A stretch of 46,849 nucleotides of DNA from Acanthamoeba castellanii str. Neff. Taxonomy: Eukaryota; Discosea; Longamoebia; Acanthamoebidae. The position numbers and the translations under genes were made by a program. The notes beneath the pieces are model-generated. The model did not search any database, was not told the DNA's origin, and saw only the letters and a list, made by a program, of their open reading frames with translations. Below, in pieces: positions 1 through 11,191 of the stretch. The stretch spans positions 1-46,849 of the forward strand of contig NW_004457402.1 in assembly GCF_000313135.1 (NCBI RefSeq), written 5' to 3'. Every line of letters begins with the position of its first letter. Positions within the stretch are counted from its first letter, which is position 1.

Positions 1-1871
1 CGTGTCGTGTTGTGTGTTGTGTGCGTCAGAGCAGATCACGCATAGAGAAGAGGCGGGACGCCTCCGGGGGGGAGCACGCACCTGTGGATGGCCGCGAGGG
101 CAGGGAGCCCCCGACCTTCTGCACCATCTCCTCTCGTTCCTGCTTCCAATCGTTCAGGCATTTCTGGAATGCTGCGCTGTCTTCGCGCGAGTAGAAAGCG
201 AACCCCCACGAACCCTCTGCCACACCGCACACACCCCACACACCGCACACAGCCAAATACGAGTCAACACCAAACGAGTGGCCATGGGTGGCTAGTATGG
301 CGAGTCGGGCTCGGGTACCCTCCTCGGGGATGGCGAAGTAGCGCATCGAATCCTTGGTCGGTACCAGGATGGCCGCGTCTTGTTTTTCCACTATCATACA
401 TTCGGCATCCTGCCCAACGAGAATCGATGAGTCGTGTGCGTGTGCGGTGGTGTGTGCAGTGGCGTGTGCAGTGGTGCGTGTGGTGCGTGTGGTCGACGTC
501 GTGGTCGACGAGTGGCGTGTGCAGTGGTGCGTGTGGTGCGTGTGGTGCGTGTGGTGCGTGTGGTGCGGTGTGTGCGTGTGGTGCGTGTGGTGCGTGTGGT
601 GCGTGTGGTGCGTGTGGTGCGTGTGGTGCGTGTGGTGCGTGTGGTGCGTGTGGTGCGTGTGGTGCGTGTGGTGCGTGTGGTGCGTGTGGTGCGTGTGGTG
701 CGTGTGGTGCGTGTGGTGCGTGTGGTGCGTGTGGTGCGTGTGGTGCGTGTGCCCATACCTGGTCGTAGAGGTAGAGCATGGCTGTGCCTCGGACAGAATT
801 CAACACGAGCGAGACCAAGCCGTTGATTTCGGCTGGTGGCCACACCGAGGCCCTGTCATCCACCCACCTCAAACGATGAGCAACCCCACACCACACACAC
901 ACGCACGCGCACTAGCACAATGGACGTACAATCGCATCTTCTCGGCTTCGTTGGGCACGTTCATGCACACGGAGACATACCACGTGGTTGAGGCGTCGAA
1001 ATAGATCTCTTCGATCTCGTCCTCACCCTCCGTGACGCCCCCTGTGTGTGTGTGTGTGTGTGTGTGTCAGGATTCTGTTCCATTCCCTTGCGTTTATCAT
1101 CGCGCCATTGACTTGCCCGGGAAAATGAAGGGAAGGCCGCGATTGCGCACCGTAGACGCTGCTTCGCTTGCCCACCAACTCCTGTCGATCGCCGTAGACC
1201 GATCCGCCGCTCTTCCACTCGCTCGTTTCGCCCCTCTTCTTCTCCTGTGGTTTGGTTTGGTTTGGTTTGGTTTGGTGGCATGAACCAGATCCGTGATGAG
1301 CAAGAAGAAGAACGAAGAAAGAAGAAGGAAGAAGAAGTGGTGTGGAGAAGGTCACCTCTTCGCTGGGCAGATCCCTGAAGTCTGTGCGCTTGATCTCGAG
1401 TGTTGTTCGGTCGCACAGACGGGGCAAGTCTGTTCCCACGATCAGCTGCGTGCGTGCGCGTGCGGTGTACGGTTGTGTTGCGTGTGCGGTGTTGCGTATG
1501 GTGTGCGCGTGCGGCCACACGCGCGGACAATAACGAAAGCAATGGTCGCGAAGAACGAAGAGGAGCGGAGAAGGGCGTACCGCCGTGAACGGGAAGGCTA
1601 GAGATGGGCTTCTGCCACATCTTCGTCAGTTCCTCCTTCAGGTCCCAGTGCATCGACACCGGCCGCATCCCTGCTCGTTAATTGGCGATTTAATTTAAAT
1701 TGAATTTCTTTCCGCAGAGAATCAATGGAGGGCAGGCAGCAGAGCTCATTTGCGGTTGAAGGGGGGCGACGTACCTGTCTTGGCATCATGCATTTCAAAG
1801 GGATGGTCTTTGTCGCCTCGGATCTTGACCCGCACCTTTCGCAGCGTATTCCGCCCCAGAATCTTCCTCAT
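1..1871 (-). CDS. Unrecognised intron-rich protein with a probable PH-fold (WH1-like) C-terminal region; 3' end outside the window
   Basis: I do not recognise the whole protein. The start is an ATG at 1871 ([19 protein letters not shown]), with exons at about 1871-1775, 1670-1581 and 1429-1356 whose GT-AG phases join cleanly. Further exons lie near 1010-920, 850-745, 415-310 and 215-70. The link between the exon ending at 1356 and the one near 1010 is not resolved. The last three exons together read as alternating beta strands ([41 protein letters not shown]) followed by a helix ([17 protein letters not shown]). That order is typical of the end of PH-fold domains of the WH1/EVH1, NECAP or Dcp1 kind, where a W-G-x-x-F strand precedes the closing helix. 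One intron holds a large 9-bp tandem array. The fold is an inference; the function is unknown. Confidence 0.5.
526..750. repeat. 9-bp tandem repeat array (GTGCGTGTG unit) inside an intron
   Basis: About 25 near-perfect copies of the 9-base unit GTGCGTGTG, with one shortened copy near 565. It sits in an intron of the minus-strand gene, between exons near 850-745 and 415-310, so the transcript carries the complementary CA-rich unit CACACGCAC. Imperfect GT-rich sequence continues to the left, to about 430. Confidence 0.9.
1251..1276. repeat. Short GGTTT pentamer repeat, intronic
   Basis: Five consecutive TTTGG pentamers lie in an intron of the minus-strand gene. A (GT)n run of about 26 bases lies nearby at 1041-1066. 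Both are simple repeats with no other visible feature. Confidence 0.8.
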
Positions 1872-2061
1872 GCTGTCTTACTATATGTATCCAATGAATC
1901 TATGCGCGGGGTGGTCTTCAATTCTTTACACCTTGGCCGTTGTTGTCAGCTCCCTACAATCGATTTCCGTTCCGTCTGTTGTTTTTAATTCAAATTTAAT
2001 TATTAAAATAAATAATTTATATATGAAACATTCCAAGTATGCACCTGTGCTTGGGTCACCC

Positions 2062-3646
2062 TCAGCCCAGCAGCTTCCTGACCTTTTCGAAGACGACCCA
2101 GAGCACAGCGTTGGCTGGGACCGAGCGGAGAATGCACGGCGTCCAGCCTCTGAAGAATCGCTTGACGCCCGCCTCCGCGTACAATGTCCTAACACACACA
2201 CGAAGCGAACGCAGCGAAGAGGTGAGCTCGAATCGGATCTATAGAAGGGTGGTGGCGGGTCTCGCAACCTTGCGCAGTGTACGACGTTTTTGTACTTGCG
2301 CTGGTGCTTGTCCAGGGCATCAGCTTGCATGCTCGACTGTTGTGTGTGCGCTACCCACAGTCAGCCATAATACCATCCTGTGCAAGCACACACACACGAC
2401 ACACACGACACACCACACACCCCGCGCACCTTGATCACATCCGTAGGATAGGTGAGCAGCCAATAGAGGAGTCCTCCCGTGCCGCCGGCCGCGAGGTACT
2501 TCCAGCCCTCCTGCCGCGCGCGATTGGAACCAATGGGAGTCAGGCTCGCCCAAGCAGGGGACGCGCGAAAGGTTACCGGGGGGGAGCGGTGTACGAGTGC
2601 GGCTGTGGACTGGCCTGGCCGCGCGAGCGCTCGTCGCGCGAGCTCGTTGAAGCCGAAATAGAACGAAAACGCCGGCGTGTTGCGGAGGAGCGTGGCGCCG
2701 AGCCCTTGTCACAACAACCATTGGGGGAACGATTCGTGTGAGATCTGGAAAAACGAACACACACAACACGACGCACGACACACGACACACACCGCACCAT
2801 CGCACCACAGCACCACCGCACACACATGTTACCTTGGTAGATGCCTCGCAGCCCGTAGTGCTTCGTGATCACTCGCGCGCATCCGAACACATTCTGTTTT
2901 ATCACACCGTCAGCGCGACGTGTCTCATGGGGAGCACCGAAGGGCACGGCGTACGTTATAATGGTGGGCTGACGTGCGTGGTGTGCCCTGCTTCTCTGCC
3001 AAGATCTGGACTTGCACCTGCGACTTGAAGAGGTCGATCGGACCCTCAACGAAGCTGACGACGGCGCCCGTCATCATCCCGGCCAGGAAGTGGCCCACTG
3101 GCGGCAGACTCTCGACGCCCAACGCTCGCGCCACCCACGCCTTCGACTGTCCGAACGCTGGCGCCATGGAATAGTAATAAATAATATAAGTAAATAAATA
3201 TAAATATTCACACAAATATTTATTATGTTTATATACATTTAAATAAAAATAGTACGCAAGGAAAAGGGTACAGGTGAAGAGGCAGGCGCGGAAGAACATC
3301 TGCCCCACCAGTGGTGAGGCCACTCCCTTGTACAACCCACCGATCCCTTCCCATCTGCAGTGTTTGGGGGGAACGATAAGAATGAAGGAGTCGAAGTAGA
3401 AGATGAGGAGGCGCACTTGAGGGTCTTGACGAGGCAGTCCCAGGTGTTGCGGTAGAGCAGCGTAGCTGGAGCGGCAGCACTGCCGCCCTGGGTTTGAAGA
3501 CGCACCTTGAGCGTGTCGAACGGGTGGCCCACTGCACAAATGGCCACCCCGCCCACCGTGCCCGCAGCCACATCCTTCCACGCCCCTGCCATCTTTAGCT
3601 GTTTCTCTTGCCCTTGCTCACTCTTCAGGCCCTGCACCAAGGCCAA
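2062..3646 (-). CDS. Mitochondrial carrier family (SLC25) protein, possibly of the acylcarnitine/basic amino acid carrier type
   Basis: An inner mitochondrial membrane solute exchanger. All three carrier repeats are visible across the exons. Repeat 1 has HPFDTLKVRLQTQ after a G-rich first helix (near 3490-3560), repeat 2 has GPIDLFKSQVQVQ (near 3010-3060) and repeat 3 has YPTDVIKVR (near 2430-2500); each fits the P-x-[DE]-x-x-[KR] signature. The loop GLYKGVASPLVGQM and the last exon (FFRGWTPCILRSVPANAVLW, then a TGA at 2064-2062) are also typical. The start is ATG 3646, or an internal ATG at 3592. Introns near 2200-2430 and 2750-2830 are GT-rich on the sense strand, and one near 3175-3245 is very AT-rich. 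The PLVGQM and ID-x-F-K features resemble the carnitine/acylcarnitine branch. The substrate is inferred, not proven. Confidence 0.85.
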
Positions 3647-3865
3647 TTAATCAGTCCTTTTCCTCTTCAATTTCTCTTGATTTCCTTAGTTGCGCAGTGG
3701 TGTGTTCGGAGGCAAGGAGAGGTATGATGAATGATGTTTTATGGTCACAAAGGTCTGCCCCAAGAGGGTGCAGGTAACGAAAAGTACACATATGTGGCTT
3801 GCCGAGAGGATGTAGCTCGCATTCTCTCAAACAGAGATGAACAGAGGAGGTAGAAGAGGAAGCGT

Positions 3866-5156
3866 TTAGGCGCAGGTGACGGAGCCAAGGGCGACGGTGG
3901 GGGCGTCGGGGGTGGTGCCCTTGGCATAGCGCTCGACCACGCCGGCACCCTGGCTGGCGCCGACCTGGAGGTTGCCGTAGTTGAAGGCGACGTTGAACAC
4001 GGCGGCCGAGACCTGGTTCAGCTCCCACCACTGGCTGATGCTGGTGCCCGAGGCCAGGGTGAAGGTGAGCTGCGCGCCGTTGATGGGCTTGCTGCCGGCG
4101 TTGTTGATGGTGAGGTCGTAGATCTGGAACGAGAAGGCACCGTCGTCCCACTTGCCACCCTGGGCCTCCGACCGAGCGACCAGCGCGGCCTTGGCGGCGC
4201 AGCCCTGGGCGGGCGACGGCTGCGGGGTGCTCACGATCGGGCCGGACGACGACGAGGGCGAAGGCGAGGCCGACGGCGAGGGCGAGGCAGACGGGGCGGT
4301 GCCGTAGTTGCAGGTGGCGACGCCGGGGATGAAGCCCGGGGCGGTCTGCTGGCCGGCCGAGAGGGGCGAGCGCACTATGTAGCCGGCACCCTGCGAGGCG
4401 CCGACCTGGATCGGGCCGTAGGCGGTGGGGATGATGAAGACGTCGATATCGGCGGCCTCGCGCTGGAGGTTCCAGAACTGGTAGATGAGATCATCGTCGC
4501 CAGCGAGCTGGAAGCTGATCTCGCCCTGAGTGATCGGGTACGAGCCGTTGTTGGTGATGACCAGGTCGTAGATCTGGAACTGGAAGTCGCCCGAGGTCCA
4601 GTGGCCGTCGGTGGTCGTGCGGGTGGTCTGAGTCACCTTCATGGTGCAGCTCTGCGGGGTGAGGCTCGGCTGCGGCGTGGCGACGATGGTGGGCGCGGCC
4701 GACGACGAGGGCGACGGGGGCGGCGGGCGAGGCCGAAGCCGACGGAGCAGCGGGCGAAGCGGAGGCCGACGGGGCGGCGGGCGAGGCCGACGGGCTGGAG
4801 CTGCCGCAGGACTTGGCGGTGACGGTGATGGTGGCCTGGGCCGAGGTCTTGATGATATAGCCGAACTGGTGGACCTGGCCGGCTACGATGCCGCCGTTCT
4901 GGATGCGGTAATCGGGCAGGCGGTAGCTGCCGTCGGCCTCCTTGACGAGCTCCCACAGCTGCTCGAGGTCGCCACCGGTGATGGAGAGGGTGACGGAGGT
5001 CACGGCCTCGGAGCCGGCGACCAGCTGGGCGTTCCACTGGGAGTAGGCCTGGCCGTTGGAGGTCCAGGCGCTGCCCAGGGTCTGCTTGACGGTGACGCTG
5101 CACTCGGCTGCGGCGTAGGCCAGGAGGACGGCGAGGAAGAAGAGGGAGAGCTTCAT
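3866..5156 (-). CDS. Secreted triple CBM49-like cellulose-binding lectin, Luke-type cyst-wall protein; one apparent frameshift
   Basis: The start is ATG 5156, giving a clean signal peptide (MKLSLFFLAVLLAYAAA, cleaved before EC); a further upstream in-frame ATG at 5183 would only add an Asn-rich leader. Three modules of about 100 residues follow, each with a Trp-rich strand pattern (SQWNAQL / SGDFQFQIYDLVITN / DDGAFSFQIYDLTINN) and a G-x-x-x-x-G-Y or GASQGAG loop. Low-complexity Ser/Pro/Ala linkers separate them. The architecture matches the CBM49-domain 'Luke' lectins reported as abundant, cellulose-binding proteins of the Acanthamoeba cyst wall, here the three-module form. Module 1 is in one frame, and modules 2 and 3 in another. 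The switch falls in the first linker at a run of five Gs (4716-4720), where one base fewer would restore a continuous S/P/A linker. No intron is visible. The stop is TAA at 3868-3866. Confidence 0.85.
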
Positions 5157-5255
5157 GTTGTTGTTGTTGTTGTTCAGCTCCACGTGTTGCTGTAGTTTGC
5201 AGTGGTGGGCTTGCTGTTGTTGGTGAGAATGGTTAGAGATCCCTGTGCCGCGCCG

Positions 5256-5262
5256 TTTTATA
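5256..5262 (-). promoter_or_regulatory. TATA box of the lectin gene
   Basis: TATAAAA on the minus strand, about 100 bases upstream of the signal-peptide ATG at 5156. Acanthamoeba polymerase II promoters are known to use TATA elements. Position and orientation fit; no transcript data support it here. Confidence 0.5.
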
Positions 5263-5808
5263 CCTGGTCGGTTGTGCGCGGCTCTTTGGCGAGAGCCACT
5301 GAAAACTCAGGTATAAATTGGTCGGCCAATGGCAGTGTGAGGTTGCAGTCATCCGGAGCAGGCACCAGCCAACAACATCAGCATGTCAGTGAACTGAGGT
5401 GGAATATCATAGAAATGATATTGCCAAGGTGGTACATACTCATACCCCCTTGAGAACGGGCCACCTGCGTAACATCCGCCACGAGCCGCTCAGCCGGCGC
5501 ATGGCTGGCTGACCTCGCTGGTCTGGAGCACAGACCCTGGGCCGCGTTCGTGTGTGCCTTGCGATGTCGTTAAGGTGGCGGTGCAGAGGAAACGGAAAAG
5601 GCACCAAAAGGGGAGCGATTTCTCGTCGGCACTTACGCCGGCCTGCGCTCGGATTGGCCGGGACAAGGGCCTTCTGAAACGACGCGTTGCGTTTTCATCG
5701 CCCAACAGACCTAGCAGCACTCGCCACACTCTCCACGCACGCCAGTCAGAGCGCACAACCGCACCAAGCACCACCACTACCAACCACACGCACAGTAGCT
5801 TTACCATC
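5263..5808. other. Divergent intergenic region between the lectin and the CBS-domain gene
   Basis: No convincing coding exon in either direction. It holds a second TATAAA on the plus strand at 5312-5317, nearly 500 bases before the next plus-strand start, so its target is unclear. The last 100 bases before 5809 are C/A-rich, as expected of a 5' leader. Confidence 0.5.
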
Positions 5809-7405
5809 ATGTCTCTGGTCTCGTTCCTCACCTCGCACCACGCCGGCGAGCTGGTGTTCGACAAACTCGAGCTGCACGAAATCGATGAACACACCACGGT
5901 CCAGCAGGCCCTGAAGGTGCGTTGGAGCTCTTCTCTTCGTCTCCTTGTTCAACGCTCTCTATTTCTCTGGTCCCCCTGGGCTGCCTGCACGCACTCACGA
6001 CACAACGCGCCACACAGATCTTGAAGGAGAAGAACATCAGGGCACTTCCGGTCACGCGCACGGAGGGTGGAAAGAAGAGCTACACGGGAATCATCTCCTC
6101 GTTCGACCTCATGGCCTTCATCGGCTTCGCCTCCTACTTCAGGTTCCGCCCCTTCGCCTTCTCTTCGTTCTTTTGTCTCTTTCGCTCTTTCTTTTCTTGG
6201 CGCTGACGTTGGGGGAGGGCAGCGACCTGGTGGAGGCGAAGACGGAAGAAGAGAAGGCGAAGGCGTTCGGCGAACTGCAGATCGCTACGACGATCGTGAA
6301 GGACCTGGTGGGCCAGGTCTCGGCTGAGGGCCGCACCGTGTGGACCTTCGCCCCGACGCAGAGCCTTCTCCCCGTCTTCGACTACTTTTCCAAGGGTACC
6401 TACCACAGCACACATCAGCACAGCATCGGCTTGAGCAGATGTTGACGATGAAGAAGAAGGAAGAAGCAACGCGTACCTCTTTTGACCCTCTCGTGCGGGC
6501 AGGCGTGCATCGCGCGCTGGTGGAGCAGAAGGACGATCACACGGGCGCGCTGAGTTTCAGGCTCCTGTCGCAGACGGATGTGATCTCCTTCCTCGGCGCC
6601 CACATGGGCAACCCGTCCCTTGCGCGGATCTTCAGCAAGCCGTACGTACAACGCCGCCACAAGATTGAAACGTTCAGTTATATAACCTGTCCCACACCAT
6701 ACAACGCGCACGCAATCAGAATTGAGGAGCTGAACCTGTGTAATCCTCTGGGCCGTGGCTCGCGCGAGCCGGAGCTCGTCACCATCTCCACCAAGGAGAC
6801 GGCGTTGGAAGGTATGCGCTGCCGTCTCTGCGTATTCTGAGCTGTGATAGCCTAGTGGGTGCTGATGAGAGGGCGTACCTGGGTGTTGAACAGGTTTCCG
6901 GGTGATGCACGTGAAGGACATCCAGGCCGTGCCTGTGGTCGACGACCAGGGCGTGATCGTCTCCACCCTCTCGACGTCCGACACCAAGGGCCTCGATGCG
7001 AACAACATCACCAAGTGCCTCCTGCCCGTCATCGGTTCGCGCACTATGCTGCTCTTTAGTCTGCTTAGGTGGTATTGACGCACCATTTCTCTGTACGTGT
7101 GACCGAGAGTAGACTTCTTGAAGGAGATGCACGGCGGGCGGCTCATCCACCCGATCACATGCACGCCGAAGGATACTCTTGGCGAGGTGGTCCTCAAGAT
7201 GAAGGTCGCCACCATCCACAGACATCAGGTTCGTCCTATTCTTTGTGAAAGAGGGGAAAGGGTAAGACTGACACTGAGTGGTGATGGGGCGATCGTACAG
7301 GTGTGGGTCACCAACGCCGAGCGGAAGCCGATCGACGTGGTGTCAATGAGCGACGTCCTGCGCACCCTTCATGCCGCGGCACAGAAGGAGGAAGGGGGAC
7401 AGTAA
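5809..7405 (+). CDS. Four-CBS-domain protein, AMPK gamma / SNF4-like regulatory subunit
   Basis: Eight exons can be joined with conserved phase: 5809-5916, 6018-6142, 6223-6395, 6503-6641, 6720-6811, 6894-7034, 7113-7228 and 7301-7405. This gives 332 residues, the size of a minimal AMPK gamma subunit. Four CBS motifs can be seen: NIRALPVTR with YTGIISSFDLMAFI; HRALVEQKD with FRLLSQTDVISFL; IQAVPVVDDQGVIVSTLSTSD; and a final VWVTNAERKPIDVVSMSDVL. The link IEELNLCNPLG before CBS 3 is close to the I-E-E-L segment of AMPK gamma. CBS tetrads of this kind bind adenine nucleotides and sit in the AMPK heterotrimer that senses energy state. An alternative is a plant-type SNF4-related CBS protein outside AMPK. 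Confidence 0.75.
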
Positions 7406-7582
7406 AGCAGCCACGGCACATCCATGCGCAACCACCCGCGGATATCATTATTCTCCATCTTCTATCGCAGCTGCATATACTTTCCTCTTCCCTCAGCCAG
7501 TGGGTCAATGCTTTAGTGTGCGCTAGGCGTACGAGAGTCGTTCCAAAAGAAGGAAAGAATCATAACCGTGAGGCCGCACCGC

Positions 7583-10500
7583 TCAGTCCACGTTGTCCAA
7601 GCTGTCCTCTTCTGCAATGCATCAGAAGGAGCACGCTGTGAGTTTTAGTAACCAACGCATGGTATTGCGTATTGTTTGACACGCACCGTTCATGGGCATG
7701 ATGGACATCCTAGAGAACTGGCCCCCCACCTCGTTGCCGCTTTGGTGCTCCCCGCGACCTGCGTGACCCGGCGAACGTTAGCGTAGGTTGGTGAGAATCA
7801 GGCATGCGCCCAGGAGTACCAGCAAAGTAGTCGTATTCACTCGCAGGGTAATCCTCCTCGTCCGTGTCGTCTTCGTACTGGCCTTCGTCTTCGTCATCAT
7901 CGTCGTCGTCATCGTCGTCATCGTCATCGTCGTCATCATCTTCGTCTTCTCCTTCGCTGTCGTCGACTCGGTAGCTCATGGCGCGGTCACTATGGAAGTC
8001 GACTGCACAGATAGCGAGGAAGACACTATTAGCTGAGCTCTGATAGCAGCGAAAATGGGAAAGGGCACCTTCAGGGAACTCCCCCGAGAAGTCGAGGAAC
8101 TCTTCAAGAGAGAATCCGGGCTGGGTTGCGCTGACGACGTCCTACAAGATGATAGTAGTCCGCTCAGTGCACTGCTGTCACAGTAGAGAGGAGATGGCCG
8201 AACGCACCTCCGAAATAATATCGAGGGGACGGGTCGGGTGGGGCATTTGCAACACTACACCCGCCAGGTTGACCACCTTCACGCGAGGCTCCAAGAAGGT
8301 AGCAAAGTGTTTGCGCTCATCCTAAAGGAAAAGAGCAGAGTCAAGGACAAGGAGCGGATGGGGATGTGAGAGGGAAGCAAACTAACCTCGTTGAGAGTCT
8401 TGTGGGTGACTCTCACCGGCTCCTTGACGGTGGGCGGGTGAAGCGCGAACAACACACTCTGGTCCTAGAACCGAACAGGTTACACAAACAACTCTTCGGA
8501 GCAGTACGAGAAAATAGAAGACTTGAATCTTACCTGAGGATCATCGGTGCGATCATAGGTGACCATAAAATGATGGGCCTCGGGGAACGAATGCACGGCC
8601 AAGTGCGAGGGGGACGAGTACATCCCTGTATTACGTAAAGTGTTATGAAAGCAACACAAAGCGCACCAACGAAAGAGGATAGGCACCTGCAGGGAGTTGT
8701 ACAACTCCAAGTTCGGTCAGTCCGGTGGGGTTGATCTGCAAGGGCACAAGGATATTCAGGCCTGGCCGTAACAGTACATCCTAAAGCAGCAGATCATAAA
8801 TACCTGGAAGGTCGTGACCAGAGTTTCGCTCTCCCTCCCCGTGGAGACAACCACACCCAGAGTTGCTTGTTCATCCAGAAGACCGGCAAAGACCGCTTGA
8901 GCTCCCAAGGTCTTGCAGAGCTCGAGAGGCTTCAGTTCTGCGAATATGGTGCGTGAGGGAATGTCAATATGGAGGAACACGAGGCGTGCGGAGCAACGAT
9001 ATTGTGGTACCGGTCTTGTCGTGGAGCTTAACACGACCGCGTACAGCTCCAAAGTCTCGCTTGAGCGCAAGATCCATATCCAAAAGGGTGTACTGGTGTA
9101 GTGGGCAATTGAATAAGTTGAGCTCGGAAATGATAAGTGAGGGGGGATGGGACAAACCTGCACGACGACGGGGTAGCCATCTTCTCCAAGGACGAGGAAG
9201 ACGATGAACTCGTTCGTCAGGAAGAGAAGCTCGCCGGGAAGAAATCCATACCACTTCAAGTCGTGGATTGTCTTCAAGGTATCATCCTCGCGCCACAGGT
9301 ACCTGATGAGCTGTTTGTCAGTTGTGCTAGTAGAGGCTCTGGCGCGATAGACAACGAGAAGAGTACCACATGCGATGCTGAATCCCATCGTGGGTGCTGT
9401 AGGTCAGCAGGTACTTGCCGTTGGGTGTGTAACCTTTGACGACAAGTGAATCGGACATGGGCAGAGTCTTCTGGTTGGTGCCAACTTTGTGGCGCAGGAA
9501 AAGGTCCGAATGACGAAGGCATGCGCGACCGCGAGCCTGTCGTGGTTGGAACCATCAAAAGTCAGCAATGAGAGCGAAGGTGCAATTCGCTCTCATTGCA
9601 TCATACCTGGCCCGAAGGCTGGCCCTGCGCCTTGGCTGCGCCTCTGCGGGCTTTGATGATCTTGCGACCAGCCTATACAGGTACGAAGCATGAGCAATCG
9701 CCACACGAAGGAAGGACATGAGGCAAGAGAGTCGGCATACCGCCGCTTCGGCCGTGAGTTTGTTCGCCTTGGGCGCTTCGCCGCGCCTCGCTCGGACGAT
9801 CTTGCGGCCATCCTGCTCAAGAACCATGAGCGGCACTAAAAAGAGGTATCGAGCAGAGCATGTTTGTACCTCCTGTTGAAGCTGGGGCTTGAACTCGAAC
9901 GCCTGTTGTTCCTGGACCACGCGACCTTTTGAAGAACAGCTGAATGAGCCTCGACTGGCTTTGCGTCTGTGCACCACGAGCGACAGGGAGCGTACCGTGG
10001 CTTGGCTGCTTTCCCTTGGGTCCCTTCTTCTCACCTCCGCGCTTGCTCAAATCGAAGGGTGACACCGGCTGGGTTGAGTTTGATTAGAACACGGCTGCTA
10101 GCGCCGCTTTAGAGTTCAGGCAGAGGGTGGGATGATGCCTTACCGTTTCCTTTTCCTTGCCCTTGCCCGTGTCCAGAGCAGGAGAAGCAGCAGCTTCCGC
10201 GCCAAAGACGAATGGCGGAGGAGAGGCGGTAGTCGTAGGAGAGAAGGGCGAAGACGAGGCCGCGAACGGGGTAGAGGGAAGAGACGTCACCGAGGGCGAG
10301 GGTGCAGGACTCTTCCTCGCGATCACTACCTTCTTTCTCGTGGCTCCTCCTCGCACCGGGCTGACCGCTGCGCGCAAACGGTTAAGCATGGCCAGAGGTC
10401 ATGAGGGTTGTTGTGCGCCGCAACTTGGATCCCGTACCTGGAAGTTGTTGCGCAGCACCGCCAAAGACGAAAGGCGCCTCTTGCCCAGAGCTAGGGGAAG

Positions 10501-10941
10501 CGTAAGGTGATGAGGGTGCACCGAAGGTGGGTACTGTTGGCGGTGGTGAACAGTCAGACCAGAGGAGGAAAACGAGAGGAAAGTGCAGGTATTACCTTGA
10601 GACCCAAACTGGAAAACGGGCGAGGGCGTGCTTGTGCTCGCGAACGTCGAGGAGAGGGGCGATGAAGCACCGAACACAGGCGCACCAGGCGAGAAACTGC
10701 GCAGCAAATGAGAAATCAAATTTGCGCACTCGGAGATCGCGCTTGGGACAGGTGCTGTACCTGCCGAAAGCGGCTTTGGGGTCAGGGCTGGCCGAAGGAG
10801 GAACGAATACGTGCCCAGCCTGGGCATTGCCGCCAAAAACGAAGGGGGCTGTGCGGACATAGGGGCAGAATGAGAATCGCGTTTATCTACAGCTTTTTGG
10901 GTCCGGCAGAGATACGCTGTACCTGAATGAGGCGAGTCCAT
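7583..10941 (-). CDS. FG-repeat, nucleoporin-like protein with propeller-like middle and acidic C-terminus
   Basis: The start is ATG 10941 (MDSPHS), spliced in phase to an exon beginning APFVFGG. The N-terminal third is Ser/Pro/Ala-rich with FG and PFVFG motifs in at least four exons (10790-10855, 10590-10690, 10430-10520, 10130-10380), as in FG nucleoporins. Three exons then carry a recurring basic motif: TRKKVVIARKS, GRKIVRARRG and GRKIIKARRG. The middle (about 9560-8700) reads as a WD40-like beta-propeller (VVKGYTPNGKYLLTYS, WYGFLPGELLFLTNEFIVFL, FAGLLDEQATLGVVVSTG). The C-terminus has an Asp run of about 16 residues and ends after MSIMPMN with EEDSLDNVD at the stop, 7585-7583. I cannot assign it to a named nucleoporin. 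FG first and propeller second is the reverse of the Nup214/Nup159 order. A role at the nuclear pore is inference. Confidence 0.6.
7885..7951 (-). repeat. Coding GAC/GAT trinucleotide repeat (poly-Asp)
   Basis: A run of GAY codons giving about 16 consecutive Asp residues, flanked by more Asp/Glu. It lies in the last third of the FG/propeller protein gene. Third-position use alternates between C and T, so it is not a pure microsatellite. Confidence 0.85.
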
Positions 10942-11191
10942 CCTGATTCAATTCTTGGCTTCTCCGAAATCAGAGTGAAAGCAACAGATGCAGGCTTTCG
11001 TTTCTTTCCCATTTTCCGTTTCGCGCCAAATCGTTGGTATGCCAAGTATGTGTCACAGCTCCCACGTGGGCCTGTACTTCTGCAGACCAGCACAACCATC
11101 AACAGCACCACTCCCGTTGGCTCTTTTTAGAAACAAGGCTAAGGCCAGCTCGTGAACCATCTCTCTCGGCACTCTTCTCTTGCTCCCTTTG

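Noticed and set aside
526..750. CRISPR-like regular array
   Set aside because: The unit is 9 bases with no spacers, in a eukaryotic intron, and no cas genes are present.
88..1004. Long open frames rich in CGA, CVW, HAP or RTT repeats on both strands
   Set aside because: They are translations of the 9-bp tandem array; a 9-base unit keeps every frame open. They have no domain character and lie in an intron.
1251..1276. Telomere-like TTTGG repeat suggesting an internal telomeric site
   Set aside because: Only five copies, in an intron, and not a known telomere unit; a simple repeat explains it.
4641..5195. 184-codon plus-strand open frame opposite the lectin
   Set aside because: Antisense shadow with Gly/Arg-rich low-complexity sequence.
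5312..5317. Plus-strand TATAAA as promoter of the CBS-domain gene
   Set aside because: Nearly 500 bases before the start codon with no supported leader exon; left as unexplained.
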